Shown here one piece after another: positions 1-11,601 of a stretch of 64,000 bases of DNA. The notes under the pieces are model-generated. The model saw nothing but the letters and a program-made list of their open reading frames with translations. It did not search any database and was not told where the DNA came from. Position 1 is the first letter of the stretch; every line of letters begins with the position of its first letter. The position numbers and the translations under genes were made by a program. Origin of the DNA: Zhengitettix transpicula (taxonomy: Eukaryota; Arthropoda; Insecta; Orthoptera; Tetrigidae); assembly GCA_037074705.1 (NCBI GenBank), contig CM073590.1:211712746-211776745 (forward strand). The letters are read 5' to 3'.

Positions 1-289
1 GCAAACTTACCTACGGACATTTACTCCCAGGACCTTCATCAATATGGGTCACACCTTATTTTAGGACAGCTTGGACTCACAAGATCTCTTTACCAAACCG
101 CAGAACAGATTATCCTATAAACTCATTGCAAATGTCGATTGATATAAATTCCACTCAGCATGAAATATCGTTACTTGCAATTAAATTTTATTAAAATTTA
201 CACCTTGCCTGGAAAATACAATATTCCTGAGTGTTACGTTTGAATAAATTAGCTATTGTTTTTAATATTGAATTAAATTATCGTATTAA

Positions 290-810
290 TACGAGGTATG
301 ATCATAAACTAAGGTTACAAAGCCTTCAGTGAAACGTGTACATTTTATTTCATACAAACAATGGAGCCATCCAATAGTACATACAGTTATTTTTCGACAT
401 AGGAAAACAAAGGTGAAAGTCTCTCCAAGGGCGTCACTTTCCTTCACCGTAACGCACGATTTCATACTGTATTCAAGACCGCCACGCTGTTGAAGCAGTT
501 TCGCTGGGACCTCATTGACCACCCTCCCTACAGCCCGTACCTCGCTAAAAGCGACTTTCACCATTTTCCTCACTTTAAGGAGCACCAAGGAGTCCGAAAG
601 TTCGTTTCAGACGAGGAGGTTAACACTTATCGACAAAGTGGTTGGACACGCAAGGTCAGGATTTTTACCATAAAGCGACAAGTGCCTAAACCTATACGAA
701 GACTATGTTGACAAATAGCCTAGTGAGGGTACTATCGGTTGGAATTATTGGGTGTATAAAATAAAATATACTCGTTTCTCTGTAACCTTAGTTTCTGATC
801 ACCCCTCGTA
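290..810 (+). mobile_element. Internally deleted mariner-type (Tc1/mariner) element with both terminal inverted repeats
   Basis: The ends, 290-319 and 781-810, are inverted repeats of each other, 30 nt with only a few mismatches (TACGAGG..TAAGGTTACA against its complement). Each end carries a TA dinucleotide, the known mariner target duplication. The inner 517 bp is far shorter than the roughly 1.3 kb of an autonomous element, so most of the transposase is missing. What remains is the C-terminal part (see 430-711). It is a dead or non-autonomous copy in the first intron seen in this window. Confidence 0.85.
430..711 (+). pseudogene. Mariner transposase C-terminal fragment, degraded
   Basis: Frame 430 reads through a degenerate FLHxNARxH segment (the family has HDNARPH) and then FRWDLIDHPPYSPYLAKSDF, the hallmark WxxxxHPPYSPDLAPSDYH block of mariner transposases, followed by HFPHFKEHQG (family: FPxLKxxLGG). 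The aspartate of HDNARPH is replaced by arginine and the D of SPDLAP by tyrosine. With the N-terminal two thirds missing, the protein cannot be active. The frame ends in a stop at 709-711, and about 70 nt of non-coding sequence separates it from the right terminal repeat. Confidence 0.85.
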
Positions 811-2683
811 TTAGTTTATGTACAAATATTTTACTTGTCTATATTCACTCGTTGAGTTAGTTAAGGTTCTCCAAGTTAATTTTCAGCTCAGGTAACTTTC
901 TTCCGGTAAACAATTCTCTGATTATTTTTTCTTAATTGATTGGAACAAAGAATAGAACAATAAAATTTTCGGGTCATAGTTAATCAATAATTTCTCTCCC
1001 TCAATATTATTATTTCTCTCAACATTCTTTACAGGAATTTTCTCGAACTGAATCACCTTAAATACCGATCTCGAACTTCACTCGTTCTTCCTAATTTTTG
1101 TACTCCAGTTTACTTATTTTTTGTTTCTGAGTATATGTAATACTTTTATATAATTTATCATATGATTGTAATTACCAAATTCTACTGACATTTTGTATGC
1201 TGTAGAACTGCTGAATCTTTTTTGTTATATTGGCAGCCAAAGTTCTAGGAATCATAATATTTAATTTGCTATATACTAGTCAAATAATTAGTACGACAGC
1301 TAGATTATGAGCTTCATATTTTTCTGATATTTCTTAGTGAAGCTGTTCTAAATCAGTACTACTGGGGTTCTTCCCCTTAAAGTATTTGCGTTAATATTAT
1401 CCTCAGGCGTTTACAGTTTTCTTGTCCCGCTAACTTCATAACCTTCAACATTGAGAGAATATTTATAATTTTTATCTTAGGCGTTTAAATAAGATACGAA
1501 GGCCTCAATAACAGACTCGAAAAAACAGATAGAATTTAGTTGGTTTAGTTTTGTAACAAGTGTTCAGTTCGTGTGCCAAGCTGTGAATTACAACCATTTT
1601 TATTCGAAGTTGAAGAGTCATTTATGTTAGAAATGTTGGAATTATATTATTCCTTTACCCAATCTTTAATCGTTCACTGTCCTACTATGCCCTTCCACTT
1701 AATCTTTCTGATTTAGTATTCTCTACACGAAATAGGTTTTCATAATTACAAGGACTCTAATTTTTTGTATACTGTTTCCATTTAATAGTTAATATATTTT
1801 CCATATTCTCTTATTTTTAACTATATTTCCTTACTTTTATGAGCCAGAACTTGTTTTGTGCAGCGGTTCCGTGCACGTACTTCATATACTCGCTGATTTC
1901 TCGTCGTCTCCCGGATTTTATTTATCGCCATTTGTATTAGACAGATATAGGACACTAACCTCTCGGTAATTTTGAATATTTTATAATTAATTCCTCCCCG
2001 CCGCATACTGACGAAGACTGAACAAGTGATTAATCGGTCTCAGTTCAGTGACTCTGATAATTATGGTATCGACAACAATATCAGTCGTTTTCGGATTATT
2101 TTCTTCTTCCATCACTTCCTATTGGTACTTTATCTCCACAATGTTTCTTAATTACAAGTCGTGTGTGTACCAATTTTGGTCAAAATTTCTCCATACGGTT
2201 CATATTCGTTCTGGAACACACAGACACACACACACTGTAAAGTTCATTAATGCGAACATGAACAGGGTAAAGAATTAGAAGTTTCATTGAAAAAATTGAT
2301 AATGAAAGAATGAGAAAAGGCAGCGACATACGATTTTCTTAAAAAAAATAATTAATTGTAAACGCATAGCTTATAAACCATTCTGTATAAGAAACAGAAT
2401 GCGTCCAAATGTTCCGTAATAAATAAACAATTGTATTCAGGGTACCAAATTACCTAATCGTTTGTAATATATCAGTGTGATTAGCTTAACAATGTTTCAG
2501 AATGAGGAATATAAAAGTAATATTTGTTATGTGAAATATAAAACAAATTAAGAATAAAACTAAAATTTCTGAAATCAGCTACGGCTACTGTACTTTACAG
2601 GAAAATAAATATAGTGGATTAAAAGCTCCTATATCATAGACACACACAAATATGCATACATACATACATATATATATATATAT
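811..2683. other. AT-rich DNA without recognised gene (presumed intron)
   Basis: No coding-like composition, no family motif. It holds only a short CA run near 2219-2236 and a mixed CATA/TA microsatellite at about 2640-2683 that leads into the LTR-like element F. I looked here for the dipeptidase exon that should precede 5618 (ending in TPW, phase 2) and did not find it. Confidence 0.5.
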
Positions 2684-3810
2684 TGTAATAACCAACTATT
2701 ACTCCTATCTCCGTCTACCGTTGTGGTAGCCAAATTGTAATAAACATATAAATGGGTCGAAATAAACAAAGAATAATTTTTATGAACAACAAATAAATTT
2801 ATTAAATACGAAAAGAATTTACCAATGAATTTACAACTTTAACATTAAAACATGAGACCTCTTGCTCTCCTGGGTCTTTACTGGGTTTGACTAAGAACAG
2901 AATCCAAACCATCAAAAAAAAAAACATTTACGTTTTCAAATCAAACACAATAAACTTAACCTATAGTTTGCCTCTAAATTTTATTATCGAAGAAGGGAAC
3001 GAAATCTGACTACTATCCTTTAACGACGTTTACATTATTTAATATGGTATATTCTAACTTACAGTTTCCTAGGTCCACCTTGACTCGTTCCTTAGACATT
3101 CACTTTATAGGTCCTGATATTCACTTCACTGACTCTAAATAACCACTGTTCCACTCTTTGCTGCTTGCTCCGTCTTCTCTCCCTTGCTAAAACACAAATG
3201 TCTCTCTCCCGTGCTAAGCAAAAACTGTCTTTGCTGCTTGCTCCGTCTTTCCTCTCACGCTAACACCAACCAACTTTGCTGCTTGCTCCTTCTTCTCTCT
3301 CGTGCTAAGTAACAAATGTCTCTCTCTCGTGCTAAGCAACCACTGTCTTTGCTGCTTGCTCCGTCTCTCTCCCGTGCTATACCACAACTCATCTTACAAT
3401 AGGCGACTCTTCTATTTATATCATCTTCCTCCCTTGTCTTTCACTTGCGTCGCCACGGCGCAGTGACAGCAACCCATTCCTCTAAATTTTCGTTCCGGCC
3501 GCCTTTCGAACTGTGACAATTCGCATTGTCACACTCCGTCTACTTAACTTACGGCTTCCTCTCTTTTGTCCAACGTCCTTTTCAGGTCATTCGTTAGAGA
3601 CAGTAGCCTGCTCTAACATGGCCCCTTTGTGACCATCTGCGTAAACAATTCGACTCGCCGTTTCCCAAATCAATGGGCTTCTGGACCCTCATCATCCCCT
3701 GTCTCTCATTGCAGCTGCAGCAATCACTCAGGGCCACCCGAGTCGTCCTTTCTCGCACGTCTCTCCACGACACGTGCGCCGTCTCCAATAATATAATGCA
3801 TCATATTGTT

Positions 3811-3813
<3 letters not shown>
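2684..3813 (-). mobile_element. LTR-like element F (TGTAA...TTACA), inverted orientation
   Basis: This 1.13-kb segment starts TGTAATAACC and ends GTTACA, with a 5-bp inverted terminal match of the kind seen at retrotransposon LTR ends. It is bounded on both sides by (TA)n. Its 2855-2895 part shares the block TCTTTACTGGGTTTGA with copy B (complement of the block in copies A, C, E), which fixes the orientation. It is a diverged relative of the other copies: its 3150-3390 part is a four-unit pyrimidine-rich tandem repeat they lack. No internal retrotransposon coding region adjoins it, so it would be a solo LTR. The LTR assignment rests on termini and shared blocks only. Confidence 0.6.
3157..3390. 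repeat. Degenerate tandem repeat inside LTR-like element F
   Basis: Four units each begin CTTTGCTGCTTGCTCC (near 3157, 3229, 3272 and 3345) and continue with CT-rich sequence and a CGTGCTAAG-like block. Unit lengths differ, about 43-73 bp. Tandem repeats of this kind in LTR U3 regions often serve as enhancers in other retrotransposons; that role is inference here. Confidence 0.8.

Positions 3814-3851
<38 letters not shown>
3814..3851. repeat. (TA)n microsatellite between elements F and A
   Basis: About 38 bp of alternating TA separate the TTACA end of F from the TGTAAT start of A. Both elements therefore sit in one microsatellite. Confidence 0.95.
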
Positions 3852-3854
<3 letters not shown>

Positions 3855-4841
3855 AATGGCAATTAATTAGGCCGTTAATTGTTTGTATTAGAAATTAAAT
3901 TGTTATCGAATAGATTGTTAGCGGTATTTTGAGCGACAACGGCTCTGAGCTCTCTCTGTTGCTTTGAGAAAATGCCGAAATGGAAATGCGTTCTCAAACT
4001 CGAGAGGCACTAGGATAGTGAGTTAGTGCCGAAAGATTGATGTGGACGGATGAAGTTTTGAGTCAGCAGCCAGAAAGGACAGCAAGTGGTCGTGTCCGAA
4101 ACATAGTCGAGAGGATCCAAAGTATTTAAAAGTAAAGTTAGTTCGGTCAGCAGCAAGGAGCGGAATAGCAGAGTCTACATTTAGGACCGGCCACGAGAGA
4201 ATAAACATTTATAACAAATCTTCACTGAGCTACGTTGCAGTTTAAATCCAAATCAGTAAAAGACTAATAAATTGGCAACTCGTAAGATTCCTGTAAGGCA
4301 AGCAGACATCAGATAACTGATAATTAGGAGGATCATCTGAGTTCCTGGGAGCCAAGAAGTTCCATTCCGATTCAAATAGTGTAGAATCTGTGAGTCGACA
4401 TTTAGAATCAGTGTAAAATGTTGCAATAGTGTACTTCTGAAGCTACAGAGAATGCTGGTACCAGCCGAACAGTACGTAAGTAACAAAAACCAAAACTATG
4501 ATAATATTGTAAACGCTAATTAAAGGATAGAGTCAGATTTCGTTCGTTCGTTCGCTTTTTTCTAGTTTTTTTCATTGATAGACTTATTGTTTCAATTTTA
4601 AGCAAATAATATTTTGAATTGTTAATTAGTCAAATTCTAGTTTTATTGTGTCCTAATCATCAAAACCAGTAAAGACCCTGAGATATTAAAATTTTAATTG
4701 TAATTGTTTTGATTCTTGAAGCCACGATTTGATAATGAATAATATTTTATTTGTAAAGTCTTGTTTAATCATTCATTTAATTAACGCCTATCCTTTAGAT
4801 TAATATTTCATTTAATTCAAGGCTATTAGTTGATTATTACA
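3852..4841 (+). mobile_element. LTR-like element A (TGTAAT...ATTACA), about 1 kb
   Basis: Starts TGTAATGGC and ends GATTATTACA. The inverted TGTAAT/ATTACA ends, a TATA-like TATTTAAA near 4122 and an AATAAA at 4200-4205 are laid out as in an LTR promoter plus polyadenylation region. Copy B (27762-28809, opposite strand) matches it along its whole length with scattered differences, including the blocks GAATGCTGGTACCAGCCG and CAGTAAAGACCCTGAGAT. No protease, RT or integrase coding region is attached, so this is best read as a solo LTR. The right end runs into a short imperfect ATTACAATAT triplication to about 4861. Confidence 0.7.
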
Positions 4842-4861
4842 ATATATTACAATTATTACAA

Positions 4862-5617
4862 TATATACGACTTTTAATTTTATTAAATTGATAAGTTCGT
4901 GGGTCTCGTAGAAACCAAAAAGATTGCTTAAACAGAATAAAGTATAGTGACAAGTATCTAGGCTACTTCAAAATTAACAAAAATCAAATCTCATACATTA
5001 AGCAAGATAAATATTTAACTGTTGAGTTAATAGTTAAAGTGTAAATAGCTGAATTAACAAAGTACTAGACTAACTATAGTTGACTGCTGAGCTTATAATT
5101 TGATTTTAAACTATAATTAGCGTGGGTAAATGAGGTTGCTTCATTCGTATGCTAAATTGGCTGGCAAATTCGTGCAGATAGACTTGGAAGGTAAACATTT
5201 CGTTAGCAGAAAATTATCTAGTGGAGATGATTTTAAATTCATGCAGAGTAAGGGGATATTGGGAAGAGAATAGTGATATCGCGAATATTTTCGTATTTAT
5301 CTTCCATAAAAATGCTTTGAAATTGAGCAGATAAATTCTATAAATTTGCGACACAAAAACAATTACCGAATTTCATGAATAATTTTCACATTAAGTAAAT
5401 AATACAAAACTGCATGTTTTTATACGACCGACAATGGGTTTATATAAGAGTTTTCCCTATATTGATCAGTAATCAGATTTGAAGTACGACGTAATAAGCC
5501 GCTAGAAAATATATTATGTGAAATGTCGAAAGTATTCTGTATAAATGGAAGCGTGTTATATTAAAATGTATCTTTAGCTATTCGTTTCCACGTGTGGTAT
5601 CTTTCTTCTGTTGCTAG
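4862..5617. other. Intronic AT-rich DNA preceding the first visible dipeptidase exon
   Basis: No gene or repeat recognised. The last part, 5595-5617, is a pyrimidine-rich tract (CTTTCTTCTGTTGCTAG) that serves as the acceptor of the exon at 5618. Confidence 0.5.
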
Positions 5618-5702
5618 GGCAGACTCCTCCTTGGCTGATGAACCTAGCGATTCGGTGCCTATGGGCTTCGTGGAACATGGCGGCCTCTCCAGTTTCGGAA
5701 AA
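5618..5702 (+). CDS. DPEP: Membrane (renal-type) dipeptidase, exon a
   Basis: DPEP-family enzymes (peptidase M19) are binuclear zinc dipeptidases that cleave dipeptides and leukotriene D4 at the cell surface or outside the cell. This exon reads ADSSLADEPSDSVPMGF, then VEHGGLSSFGK. It matches the family segment after THxCNTPW and up to GLSxFG. The acceptor is CTAG at 5614-5617; its first base completes the W codon of TPW (phase 2). The donor AAA|GTAAGT leaves phase 0, exactly what the next exon needs. The preceding exons, with signal peptide, HxD zinc motif and bridging glutamate, are not in the window, so this gene is cut at the left edge. Start and end are set by splice consensus, not by transcript data. 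Confidence 0.85.
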
Positions 5703-6284
5703 GTAAGTCTCAAATGATTCATAAAAAAATACAACTGACTTTTTTCTAACAACTCAAAACTTTTTAAGATTTTGTATCACGGAAGTAGAGCACTATCTTA
5801 ATAAAATATAATAGAATTATTTTTTAATAACCGATTAATTAATACTATAATTATGTTTTATAAATATAAAATAGACTTTTCGCATTTAAATTTTGGATGT
5901 AAACATCTCAATATTTGTCAGTATTTGTGGTACTGAATTTTTACATTTAACTTTATTACAGTTTTACTTACTAACTTCTCCTAACTGATGCCTCCACTTT
6001 CCCAGACTAACTCTCTCTGACTAATAACTCCCACTGTTCTATAACTCACCATATTTAATCGACCACGGCTGAACGGTAACTAACTATAATTAACTATATT
6101 AACTATCTTGCTCTATGCGAAGTGTTTTAAAACTTTAGACCCCTCTACCGAGTCTAAAAAATATTGGGGGGTGGGGGGGATAGAGTATAATTTCATGTCC
6201 CTTAACCGCAACTGTAAAGCTCAATGTCCATTTCCAAAAATAAATCGAAGGTTATTTCTGGTGGTCCAAGGAAACAAAATATCG
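5703..6284. other. Start of the intron between exons a and b
   Basis: AT-rich, no gene. A G-run (GGGGGGTGGGGGGGA) lies at about 6166-6180, shortly before the SINE. Confidence 0.5.
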
Positions 6285-6505
6285 GGAAATCAGCTAAAAC
6301 AAGCACTGTCTGGGCCGACATCCTGTCGTGTAGGGGTCAACGGGCCTCACATCACAGAGGTCCCGGGTTCGAATCCCGGCGAAGAATGTTTCTGAGCATT
6401 GAGAGAAATTCTTCAATTACTTCCCCGACAAGGCAAGTATGAGTTCCCATAATCAGTCACTAATGACCTCAGAAATTGACGTGACTGTAAAAAAGAATTT
6501 TTTTT
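6285..6505 (+). mobile_element. tRNA-derived SINE (probable)
   Basis: The sequence GGTTCGAATCCC at about 6366-6377 is a perfect Pol III box B, set in a tRNA-like T arm (CCGGG, loop TTCGAAT, CCCGG). A GTGTAGGGGTCAACGG stretch some 35 bp upstream is a plausible weak box A. No 7-bp acceptor stem can be closed around it, so it is not an intact tRNA gene. A non-tRNA tail follows and ends near an A-rich then T-rich tract at about 6490-6505. Both borders are approximate because I see no second copy or target duplication. Confidence 0.6.
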
Positions 6506-7640
6506 AAAGTACCATCTGGTGTTCACGTCTTTAGCCGTAATTACCCATAAAGCTGTACAAAACTTTGTTAAAAATAATTGTATATTCAGGTCATTACATG
6601 TTTTCCGCGTCAAAAGCGTTCAAGCTACTGCAGGCATAATTTTAATTTAAGACGTAAGAAATAGAATTAGTTCGATTCTGTAGCAGTTACTTTCAAACGA
6701 TATAAACAATAGTAATAATTTTAATCGTAATAATTACCTGTATCATGGTTTTGAGGTGTCCTATTCTGTTTTCACGGGAAAACGGCATTTTAAGAACACC
6801 CTATGTAGAATCGGATTATATTTACCTAAAAAAAACAAAGATGTATGTGAATACATCGTGGCCGTCAGATGCAGCAAAGATTTGACTGACAAAAATAAAT
6901 CATGAGCCTGTCATAATAATTAAATGTTTCCATCAGTCATTCAAGTATGGATTCTAGTAATGGAATTTTTCTGTTATATGAGAACAGTAGGTGATATCCA
7001 GTTGTGACTAGTTAGGACTATCTATTGTATGTTACCACTGTGTTTAAATATTTTAAAACCAGTGTACTAATAAATAATACAATATATAATAATTCGTATT
7101 CTGTCAATAGTAAAAATAACGTTAGATTTGTGCGGAAGTAGTAGTGAGGCAATTAGAAAAAATGTTATTAATGATAGTAGTCGAAAGCTATATATATTAC
7201 ATACATGAATTCATAATTTAAAAAAAGAGGGATAAATGTTTGTATCACAAATTACTATAATATACGTCCTTTTTACGGAAGAAGAATATGTGAAAAAATA
7301 ACAATAAAAATTTCAATTCAATCTAGTGGTTGCTATTTTTATAAATTTCTTAAAAGCATTATATAACTGATATTGTTTTAATGGCATTAGAACATATTAA
7401 AGATTAAAGACGTACAACGCCAGATTATTAACACATGCCCGCTATTGTCTCTTGCAACACACTTCAAGTTTCAGCTCATTAATTCCATTACTCATTATTT
7501 GACGTTTTCCCGTCTGAAGAAAATTGACTGATTTTCATGTAGTTATATAGTGAACAAGTTGCCAAACACCTATAATGAATTTTTTCTTCGCAAATCCTCT
7601 AGTTTAATCACATACTATTTTCGCCTATAGTCAGCAACAT
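6506..7640. other. Intronic AT-rich DNA
   Basis: No gene, motif or second repeat copy recognised. Confidence 0.45.
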
Positions 7641-7644
7641 GTAC

Positions 7645-7870
7645 GATGACGGCCCAGTTTAATTTTCATCTGCGCGCGTGCTGCCCCCTCCCCGTCCGCA
7701 GCCAATCAGCTTTACTAAGCGCCCAGAACTTAGACCTGGTTAGATCGTAGCAATTTGTGTGCATTCCGCGCGCACCGTGGCAACGTCGGACTTTGCCTCT
7801 CCTCCCGCAATCTATCCCTCCCGCCTTCCTTCGTGACTAGTGCTATAGGGGCTGCTGAAATGCAATTTAA
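7645..7870. other. GC-rich island in intron, possibly part of a Penelope-like element
   Basis: CpG-rich DNA with CGCGCG clusters and an AGCCAATCAG (CCAAT-type) site near 7702 stands out from the AT-rich surroundings. A Penelope-type tail follows at about 7985-8110, so this may be the regulatory repeat of a decayed element. A host enhancer or promoter is the alternative. Confidence 0.35.
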
Positions 7871-7984
7871 CATAGCGTTTACCAATCACTCAACGCACAA
7901 CAATTACAGAGCCAATTGGTGAAAAAATCTCAGAAATCCTATTATTTTTATGGAATTTAGGAAAGTGTCATTCTTGCGATATTT

Positions 7985-8110
7985 AATCATCTGAAATAAG
8001 CAACAACGCGTTGTGTGCTATTTATTTTATCACCTAATTGGTCTGTTCATTGGCTACTTCTTTATATAATTAGTGTAAATTTAACTCAGACGTTTTTATA
8101 TTTCCGCGTG
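7985..8110 (+). repeat. Penelope-type 3' tail remnant (copy 1)
   Basis: Contains CATCTGAAATAAGCAAC, then GCGTTGTGTGCTATTTAT and a tail (TTGGCTACTTCTTTAT..CAGACG) shared with 12327-12400 and 22160-22290. In the 12.3-kb copy this tail lies downstream of a recognisable Penelope GIY-YIG domain. The hammerhead-like core is degenerate here. Confidence 0.55.
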
Positions 8111-8249
8111 GCTTTATTCCTATCTTGCTCTATAAATACCCAATTTTATTGTGAATATATAGATATAACTAAATTTGTCTTTAATTTACAGAGATGTATT
8201 AACACTATTATTCGGATGAGATCAACTGCAGCGTTGAAGAAAGTGTAGA

Positions 8250-11200
8250 TTATGTTAAAAATAAAAATATTCTAATTTTTCAATTGATCCTGATATCCGA
8301 TCATAACTATGATTTAATACAATGTTAATATTTTCTTTCACGAATAATTATTGCAACTGGACTTAAGGATTTTTTTCTTCATGTAAATGCTGATGAGAAT
8401 TATATATGGAAATTCAGTAAATCCTCCTGTATCTCAGGATGTTTAGTTTCAAATATAGAAGCAACTGTATGTCTTGTAGAACGATATCGTTATGGCTGTA
8501 GCGGATCTGAAGCAGCGTTCCGCCACATTCGGAAACTTTCTGGGCCATTTCGCATGATTGGCCTACAAAAGGTTCTTCGTCCAATCCTATCAGTTTAAGA
8601 GAGAAGCAGTAACAAGCTACAGAGCTGACCTCTCGGTCGCTCGTTTACCCTCTTCCTGTACTAATTCAACGGGTATGCTCAGGAATATGAGAAATTTCTG
8701 TTTAAAAGTTTACGTGCGTTCTTCATATATGGGAACAAGTAGCGATCGATATAAGAAAAGTATTATTAAATGACTAGACAATTTATTATAATTAATATTT
8801 TTAATTTATCGATTACAAGTTTTGGGAGGTTTTGAAATGTATATGACGGCAATAAGAATGGCAGACAATGTTCCACCACTAAATCTTCGACCTAACCCAG
8901 TCTTTTCCCTCCTTCAATACTATCACCATAACAGACTATAAATTCCTTTAGAATAAATCAGACGGATTATTGAATTATGTGATATGACAAACATCCGAAT
9001 GTTATGGATTGTACTGGATTTCGAGCTCACATGGTGCTGCTTTCATCTTTTCCTCTAGCCCTGAAGATTATCACAGATTTTACTGTTTATAAATTTCCAT
9101 CCTCACTTACTTTTAAGATTCTCATTCTCTCTATTTATTCTATTTTCCTTTCTCGCAGTCTAGTGGGATTATGTAAATGTGTGTTAAATTTTATGAAAAT
9201 GTAAACTTATTTATTTACAAATTATTTTAAATTACAATTCATACTTAATTAACAAATAGATTAATACATTTTATTTATTTTTTGAACCTGCGAGCCACCA
9301 TCAGTTTATTAAAAAATATTGCAATTTCAGAACGGTTAAAGAGATTGAAATAATAAGCATGGTAATGAATTAATAATTGCTTTAACAACCTTTCCTGGTG
9401 ATAGGCGTGCTCAGGAAAACAGGCTTCCTTTCCTCCGATGACCGTTTTACTGGTTGCAGCATCAATGGAACATAAACTTTTAGCCCTGTTTCTCTTGGTT
9501 TTACGATGTGTTACCATACGTGCAGATACGATGATAACATCTCAGCTTGTCCCAAAAAGAAGAAGCTTTGCAAGCCTTTTTCAGTCGCTTTTTATATATT
9601 GCTCCCCCACCTGGAAAAACGCCATCCACTTTATCAACCTGGACTAGTCGGTAAAGTAATTGTCTAAGATGCTTAACTCTGGGGTTTCCGGCGTAGGGCC
9701 GGTTTTTGTTACTAAAGCAAACAATTATTTTGAAATAGCTAGATAAGTTACGATGGTGGGCTTCATTTTTAAGGCTAATTTGGAAACCAAATAACGAAAA
9801 TCTCGCAAAGTCGACCACATCTACTCAAATTTTTTTAAAAAATTTTCGGTTTAAGTCCTTAAATGGCCGATATTAATGTATCAAGACATAAATATTTGTA
9901 CGGGACAAAATCATAACCTAAATACTAGTTTATTGGAATGAATTAAAAGTTTATTTAAATTGTTGAAGTTTTTCTTAGCGAGGCCATTAAAATGTCTCTG
10001 AATTCCATGTGTTACGGAGGTCTTTTGTAAGAATGACGTCGTCTGTGATGTATTGATTTCCCATTGATGATCTATTGCTGAGAAAGATAGAATAAAGTTG
10101 AGAGATTTGTCGTCGGGTCAAACTTGGAATAATTGTGCATGCGCTTCGTTTCACAGAATTATGATAATCGTTTCAGAAGTTCCCAGCTGTTCTGAACTGA
10201 TGATAACAGTTTCGGCTTTCTCTAACGAGATAACACGAAGCCATAACTGCGTGTCTGCACAGCTGATTATTGGAGTTTTAAGCATAACTTCTGGAACCAA
10301 TTTCACAGCCCTTACTGGAAGCTTTGTGACAACTGTCTCAGTAAAGGCCAAATACCGGCAGATATACAAATTATTTCCCAAGCTATTTTTGATTGATTTC
10401 ATTTCAATGATAATTGCAAAGAATTTTCATTTAATAGTTGCTTATATTTTTCACAAATATATGTTCTCAGAAAAATTACAAAACAACAGTTAACTTCAGA
10501 AAATTTGAAGGAACACCAAAAGCTACCTGAACAATCAACAGACTTTGTTTTTTCTTTGACATCAAACTTATTATCATCTTCAGTTTATAGTTGTACACTG
10601 TCAGGTATTTACAGACGTTTACTAACCTTTTGAAAATGTATTGTGCAATACTTATGAAACACGGAGAACAATTATTCTGTATTTTGGATGAAGCATAACA
10701 TGAGTTAGGTCTTACCCGAAATTTCTATTAATTTAATCAAATTACCCGACCATTCAAAATATGGGTAACATAAATTTAGGACACTACTTACTATTTCAGG
10801 GTTATTTTAGGTATTTATGTAGGTTTTTATTTGAATTTATATATTTTAGGTATTATATAAGGTACTTGAGGATTTTCGAATACAATCGTGAATCAGAAAA
10901 ATTTATGAAAACACTTTTTTTTGCCGAAGAAAAAAATATTAGTCTACTTAAAAACCCACTTTGGCATCACCGCCAATGTCTGATTATAATGTGTTTATTA
11001 TTTACATTCAGTAAATCTTCTAAATTGATATTAGGAGTTAAGTTTTAAAAGGAACTCGTATGAGACTCACATCTCTTCATAATGTTTTTTTAGAATTCTC
11101 GTTAACTTTATCTGTAACAAATTTTTGAACTTGTTCAAGTCTATTTATTTACTTATTATTTTTACACTGGAACAGAAATATATTCAATGACTATTCAAGT

Positions 11201-11600
11201 CAAAATTCTAGACTAGTACAATCACTTAAGATGATTTACGGACATAATAATTGCTTTTATAAGTGGTTCGCATCATTGATTACGAAAATTTGAATCAAAA
11301 TTAATATTAATTCATTTTCTGTAACATAATTGAAGGTTTCAAACCATTATAATAATATACGGTAAGTGCTAGAGATTGAAAATAATATCTGTACTATAAA
11401 TGCCAAACGTGTTAAGTGATAGTGGGAACAAAACTGCCACCAGAGGCGTTGCCTTTGAATACGAGATCCTTTCCGAGAAAATACTACAGCTTCATGGATC
11501 ATTATAGCGTAATAAATATATCATGATCGATGTCAGTGGATTTCCTAGAAAGTTACGGATGTGTTATGCTCCGACATTACTTTTACAAATAACAACTATT
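8250..11600. other. Long AT-rich intronic stretch without recognised gene
   Basis: Open frames up to 131 codons occur (10098-10493 +, 9501-9818 -) but show no domain, no splice context and no match to another copy in the window. I do not call them genes. Confidence 0.45.
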
Positions 11601-11601
11601 A

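Noticed and set aside
1..5617. A search for the missing N-terminal dipeptidase exons (HxD motif, THxCNTPW)
   Set aside because: No match seen; the upstream exons must lie outside the window.
6300..6400. A tRNA gene, because of the perfect box B and T arm
   Set aside because: No acceptor stem or anticodon arm can be closed around the T arm; a SINE explains it better.
10098..10493. A 131-codon + strand frame
   Set aside because: No domain, no splice signals in phase, overlaps an open frame on the other strand.
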